Shown in pieces: positions 6,086-7,937 of a stretch of DNA of 7,937 nt. A program made the position numbers and the translations under genes. Where the stretch lies: positions 1-7,937 of the forward strand of contig CAMYXG010000055.1 of the NCBI GenBank assembly GCA_947303225.1, given 5' to 3'. Under the pieces are notes generated by a model. It had not been told where the DNA came from. It was given only the letters and a program-made list of their open reading frames with translations, and did not search any database. This DNA comes from an uncultured Caryophanales bacterium (GTDB lineage Bacteria > Bacillota_I > Bacilli_A > RF39 > UBA660). How positions within the stretch are numbered: position 1 is the stretch's first letter; every line of letters starts with the position of its first letter.

Positions 6086-6462
6086 TTATAATTGATACTC
6101 TATAATATTGTCATCTTTACCAGTATTAATATCATCAACCTTTTTCAATTCAATTTTAACCCCTGTTATACATTTTGTTTGATGCAACAATATAGTTTGA
6201 TTTTCTTCAATTAATAACTCATTAGTAAGTGCTAGAGGATAAAACAAAGTATTATTAAAATTATTGTTAACTGCTAATACCCTAATCTGTTCTTTATCAC
6301 TATGAAACAAAAAAGTTTGATTAGATTTAATTGGATAATTATTTCTTTTAATGTTTTCTCTTCTATAGCCTTTTTGATATTATCAATATCATCATCAAAT
6401 ACAATATAAAATGGTACTACTATACTAGCAAATTGTCTTTTTCTATGAACTTTAAATTCCAT
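6086..6462 (-). pseudogene. Small unrecognised gene apparently split by a frameshift
   Basis: A good start (ATG at 6462, TAGGAAG 9 nt upstream) opens a frame beginning MEFKVHRKRQFASIVVPFYI that runs to a TAG at 6274. Beyond about residue 42 this frame turns into low-quality sequence (IIIQLNLIKLFCFIVIKN). A second frame, one base back, is open across the junction and continues NYPIKSNQTFLFHSDKEQ... to the TAA at 6086. Joined near 6340-6350 they give a coherent protein of about 125 residues of mixed beta character (short basic start, acidic middle, PIKSNQT hairpin, Val/Leu strands). The simplest reading is loss of one base in the A-rich stretch there. Programmed -1 slippage or a sequencing error are alternatives. 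No signal peptide or known domain is evident. It stands alone between two terminators. The style recalls small beta-sandwich proteins of unknown function in gut Firmicutes, but I cannot name the family. Confidence 0.55.
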
Positions 6463-6477
6463 TACTCTTCACTTCCT

Positions 6478-6490
6478 ATTATAGTTATAA
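6478..6490 (-). promoter_or_regulatory. Possible promoter of the small frameshifted gene
   Basis: Two overlapping -10-like boxes occur on the minus strand: TGTTATAAC (extended -10 form) and, directly after it, TATAAT (complement of 6478-6483) that runs into the ribosome binding site. No convincing -35 is present. The extended TGTTATAAC box fits better because the TATAAT would leave the Shine-Dalgarno at or before the transcription start. The exact site is uncertain. Confidence 0.3.
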
Positions 6491-6520
6491 CAAATTTCTA
6501 ATAGAAAGTCTATCAAAGTA

Positions 6521-6553
6521 GAAAAAAGTCAACACTAATTGTATTAACTTTTT
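6521..6553 (-). terminator. Intrinsic terminator of the right-hand surface protein gene
   Basis: In the minus-strand RNA, 13 nt (complement of 6541-6553) pair with 13 nt (complement of 6523-6535) across the 5-nt loop AATTA, including two G-U pairs, and the second arm ends in a run of six U. The two G-U pairs become C-A mismatches in plus-strand RNA, so the hairpin is built to work leftward. It lies 30 bp after the TGA at 6583-6585. The TTGAC inside the stem should not be taken for a -35 box. Confidence 0.75.
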
Positions 6554-6582
6554 CAAACAATTATCTTTTAACTATATTATTA

Positions 6583-7890
6583 TCATTCTACTATAATAAA
6601 TGGATTAGTTTCTGTACCTTCTCCACTAATATTAATATTAGAATTTAAATGTATAACTGGATAAATCGGTCTAGAATTTTCAGCCATACAGTCATACCAA
6701 GTGCCATTACTTCTAATTACAATAACTCGATATGATGGATATCCAGGTGTCATAGTCAAAAAATCAGGTTTGTCTGTTGCTATATAATGATTGCCATCAA
6801 CTACACTATTAGAATAATCTGACAAAGTCAACAAAGCTACTTTACCATTCCACTGAAAAGCGCTTTCATTATTCTCCGGACCAACATTATATATCGCATC
6901 CACTATAAGATTATTAGAATGAAGTTGATTAGTATAATAATCATCATTAAGATAGATATTAATTCCACTATTTTCCTCTACAACTCCATGAATATCCTGA
7001 TTAACAAATTCACTAGGTTTGCCAATTAAGTTATTAGTTGCTGCCCATACACCACAATAATTATATGCCGAAGCACAATAACCTGTATCCTTTTTACCTC
7101 TATAATCGAAACGCATTTCATCTTCCAAAGCAGTATTTTTTACAAGTTTAATACCATTACTATCAATACCATAAATACGCCACATAATATTTTCAAACAA
7201 TAAATAATTATTTAAAGGATTACCTTTAAATATATAAGTTCCATTTCCATCATGATATAGACCATCACCAGAAGTTACAAGATTAGATGACCTAGTTAAT
7301 ACACTTATCGCTTGTCTACTATTTACTGCACTATTATCTGCTTGAATATAATTTACACTAAATTTAAACATAAAATTATCATCAGTACTTGGAAGTTGCG
7401 AAGCACTAATATCTTCCTTGTAGTGAACTCGTACTTTATAAGTTTCCGTTTTCCCTGACTTTAATAATTGATTATTTGCAAGTTCGATACCATCACTATA
7501 GGTAACAGTATACTCCAAGTAGTCTGGTAATGTCTTTTGTGTTGTTCCATTAGATGCATATACCCCTTTAGAAAAAGTACTAATCATAGCATCAATTGTA
7601 CCATCATTTACCACATCTACTGTAAACTCATAAGTATCTCCTGGTTCATTGAAATCTACATTAAAAGAAACTTCTGTCTTACTAGTAGAAATTGTAGCAG
7701 GAGTTGTTACATCAGTAACATTATTACTTCCAAATTGAATATTATTAAAATAAACATTCCAACTGGCACTACTGACATTCGTAGTCCCATTAATTTGAAG
7801 TTCTGTATTTAAAAAAGCATATCCTAAAGAAATTCCAAATAAAGTAATCACTAATAATAAATAAATCCATCCTCTTCTATTTCTTTTCAT
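6583..7890 (-). CDS. Secreted/anchored surface protein with C-terminal C-type-lectin/DUF6273-like domain
   Basis: The 435-residue protein has a basic start (KRNRRG), a hydrophobic segment (~8-27: IYLLLVITLFGISLGYAFL) acting as signal peptide or anchor, and the same beta-rich module (~30-190) as the protein at 388-1539: PGDTYEFTVD, IDAMIS, NGTTQKTLPDYLEYTVTYSDGIELAN, KVRVHY, YIQADNSAV. Residues ~205-435 form a different domain with YIFKGNPLNNYLLFENIMWRIYGID, YCASAYNYCGVWA, IYLNDDYYTNQL, WNGKVALLTLSDY and the C-terminal RPIYPVIHLNSN...GEGTETNPFIIVE. This arrangement resembles DUF6273/formylglycine-enzyme-like (C-type-lectin-fold) modules seen in gut Bacillota surface proteins; that is recognition from memory, not a search. 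Three cysteines (272, 279, 401). There is no LPxTG or C-terminal anchor, so attachment, if any, is by the N-terminal helix. An adhesin-like role is an inference. Confidence 0.85.
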   Translation of the reverse strand: MKRNRRGWIYLLLVITLFGISLGYAFLNTELQINGTTNVSSASWNVYFNNIQFGSNNVTDVTTPATISTSKTEVSFNVDFNEPGDTYEFTVDVVNDGTIDAMISTFSKGVYASNGTTQKTLPDYLEYTVTYSDGIELANNQLLKSGKTETYKVRVHYKEDISASQLPSTDDNFMFKFSVNYIQADNSAVNSRQAISVLTRSSNLVTSGDGLYHDGNGTYIFKGNPLNNYLLFENIMWRIYGIDSNGIKLVKNTALEDEMRFDYRGKKDTGYCASAYNYCGVWAATNNLIGKPSEFVNQDIHGVVEENSGINIYLNDDYYTNQLHSNNLIVDAIYNVGPENNESAFQWNGKVALLTLSDYSNSVVDGNHYIATDKPDFLTMTPGYPSYRVIVIRSNGTWYDCMAENSRPIYPVIHLNSNINISGEGTETNPFIIVE

Positions 7891-7898
7891 CGTACACG

Positions 7899-7920
7899 CT
7901 CCTATTCTACCTAAATTATA
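7899..7920 (-). promoter_or_regulatory. -10 box and ribosome binding site of the right-hand surface protein gene
   Basis: An exact TATAAT (complement of 7915-7920) and a TAGGAG ribosome binding site (complement of 7899-7904, 8 nt before the ATG at 7890) precede the gene. With normal spacing the -35 box would fall at about 7938-7943, just outside the window. The implied leader is about 20 nt. Confidence 0.55.
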
Positions 7921-7937
7921 TAGTAAACTATTTTTAT

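Noticed and set aside
6525..6535. TTGAC as a -35 box for the small gene at 6086-6462
   Set aside because: It is part of the 13-bp stem of the terminator at 6521-6553, and no -10 box lies at 16-18 nt from it.
7537..7812. Plus-strand cysteine- and isoleucine-rich open frame
   Set aside because: Antisense shadow of the N-terminal module of the surface protein; no expression signals.
1..7937. CRISPR array, tRNA, rRNA, insertion sequence or phage genes
   Set aside because: I looked on both strands and saw no regularly spaced repeats, clover-leaf sequence, transposase or integrase.

Overview
The window is AT-rich and every gene I can support lies on the minus strand, so transcription runs from right to left. 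TGA is used as a stop codon (1620-1622 and 6583-6585) and Trp is encoded by TGG, so the genetic code is standard and not the Mycoplasma one. Strong Shine-Dalgarno sites, TATAAT-type promoters, U-tailed terminators, an OmpR/histidine-kinase pair and surface proteins with a style of N-terminus familiar from gut metagenomes together suggest a low-GC Bacillota, probably an uncultured gut Bacilli (RF39/Erysipelotrichia-like). The lineage is an inference from style; no marker gene is present.

Layout in the direction of transcription (right to left). (1) 6583-7890: a secreted or anchored two-domain surface protein with its own -10 at the right edge and a good intrinsic terminator at 6521-6553. (2) 6086-6462: a small gene of unrecognised function that appears broken by a frameshift and is followed by a terminator. 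(3) 4139-6016, 3396-4094, 2183-3415 and 1620-2171: a compact set of four genes, namely a cytoplasmic GH13 alpha-glucan hydrolase, an OmpR-type response regulator, its histidine kinase, and a small zinc-dependent phospholipase C-like protein. The spacings are 44 nt, a 20-nt overlap and 11 nt, with no terminator between them, so they are probably one operon. (4) 388-1539: a second surface protein with the same N-terminal module as (1) but a completely different C-terminus, driven by its own promoter at 1569-1597. (5) 74-387: intergenic, with hairpins and a leftward promoter. (6) 1-73: the start of another gene that runs off the left edge.

The most interesting signal is the 3' end of the surface gene at 388-1539. 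The last ~170 bp (about 371-540), which run past the stop codon, have about 52% GC against about 32% in the preceding 170 bp. By hand count, coding-strand adenine falls from about 39% to about 19%. The last 45 codons lack Lys, Glu and Gln, and 36 of the 45 end in C or T. Adenine loss with NNY codons at the 3' end of a surface-protein gene is what the variable region of a diversity-generating retroelement (DGR) should look like. No template repeat or reverse transcriptase lies inside the window, so this remains a hypothesis; the missing parts would be expected to the left of position 1 or elsewhere in the genome.

Taken together, two direct-orientation paralogous surface proteins with swapped C-terminal domains flank a metabolic and sensory operon, and one of them carries a candidate hypervariable tip.
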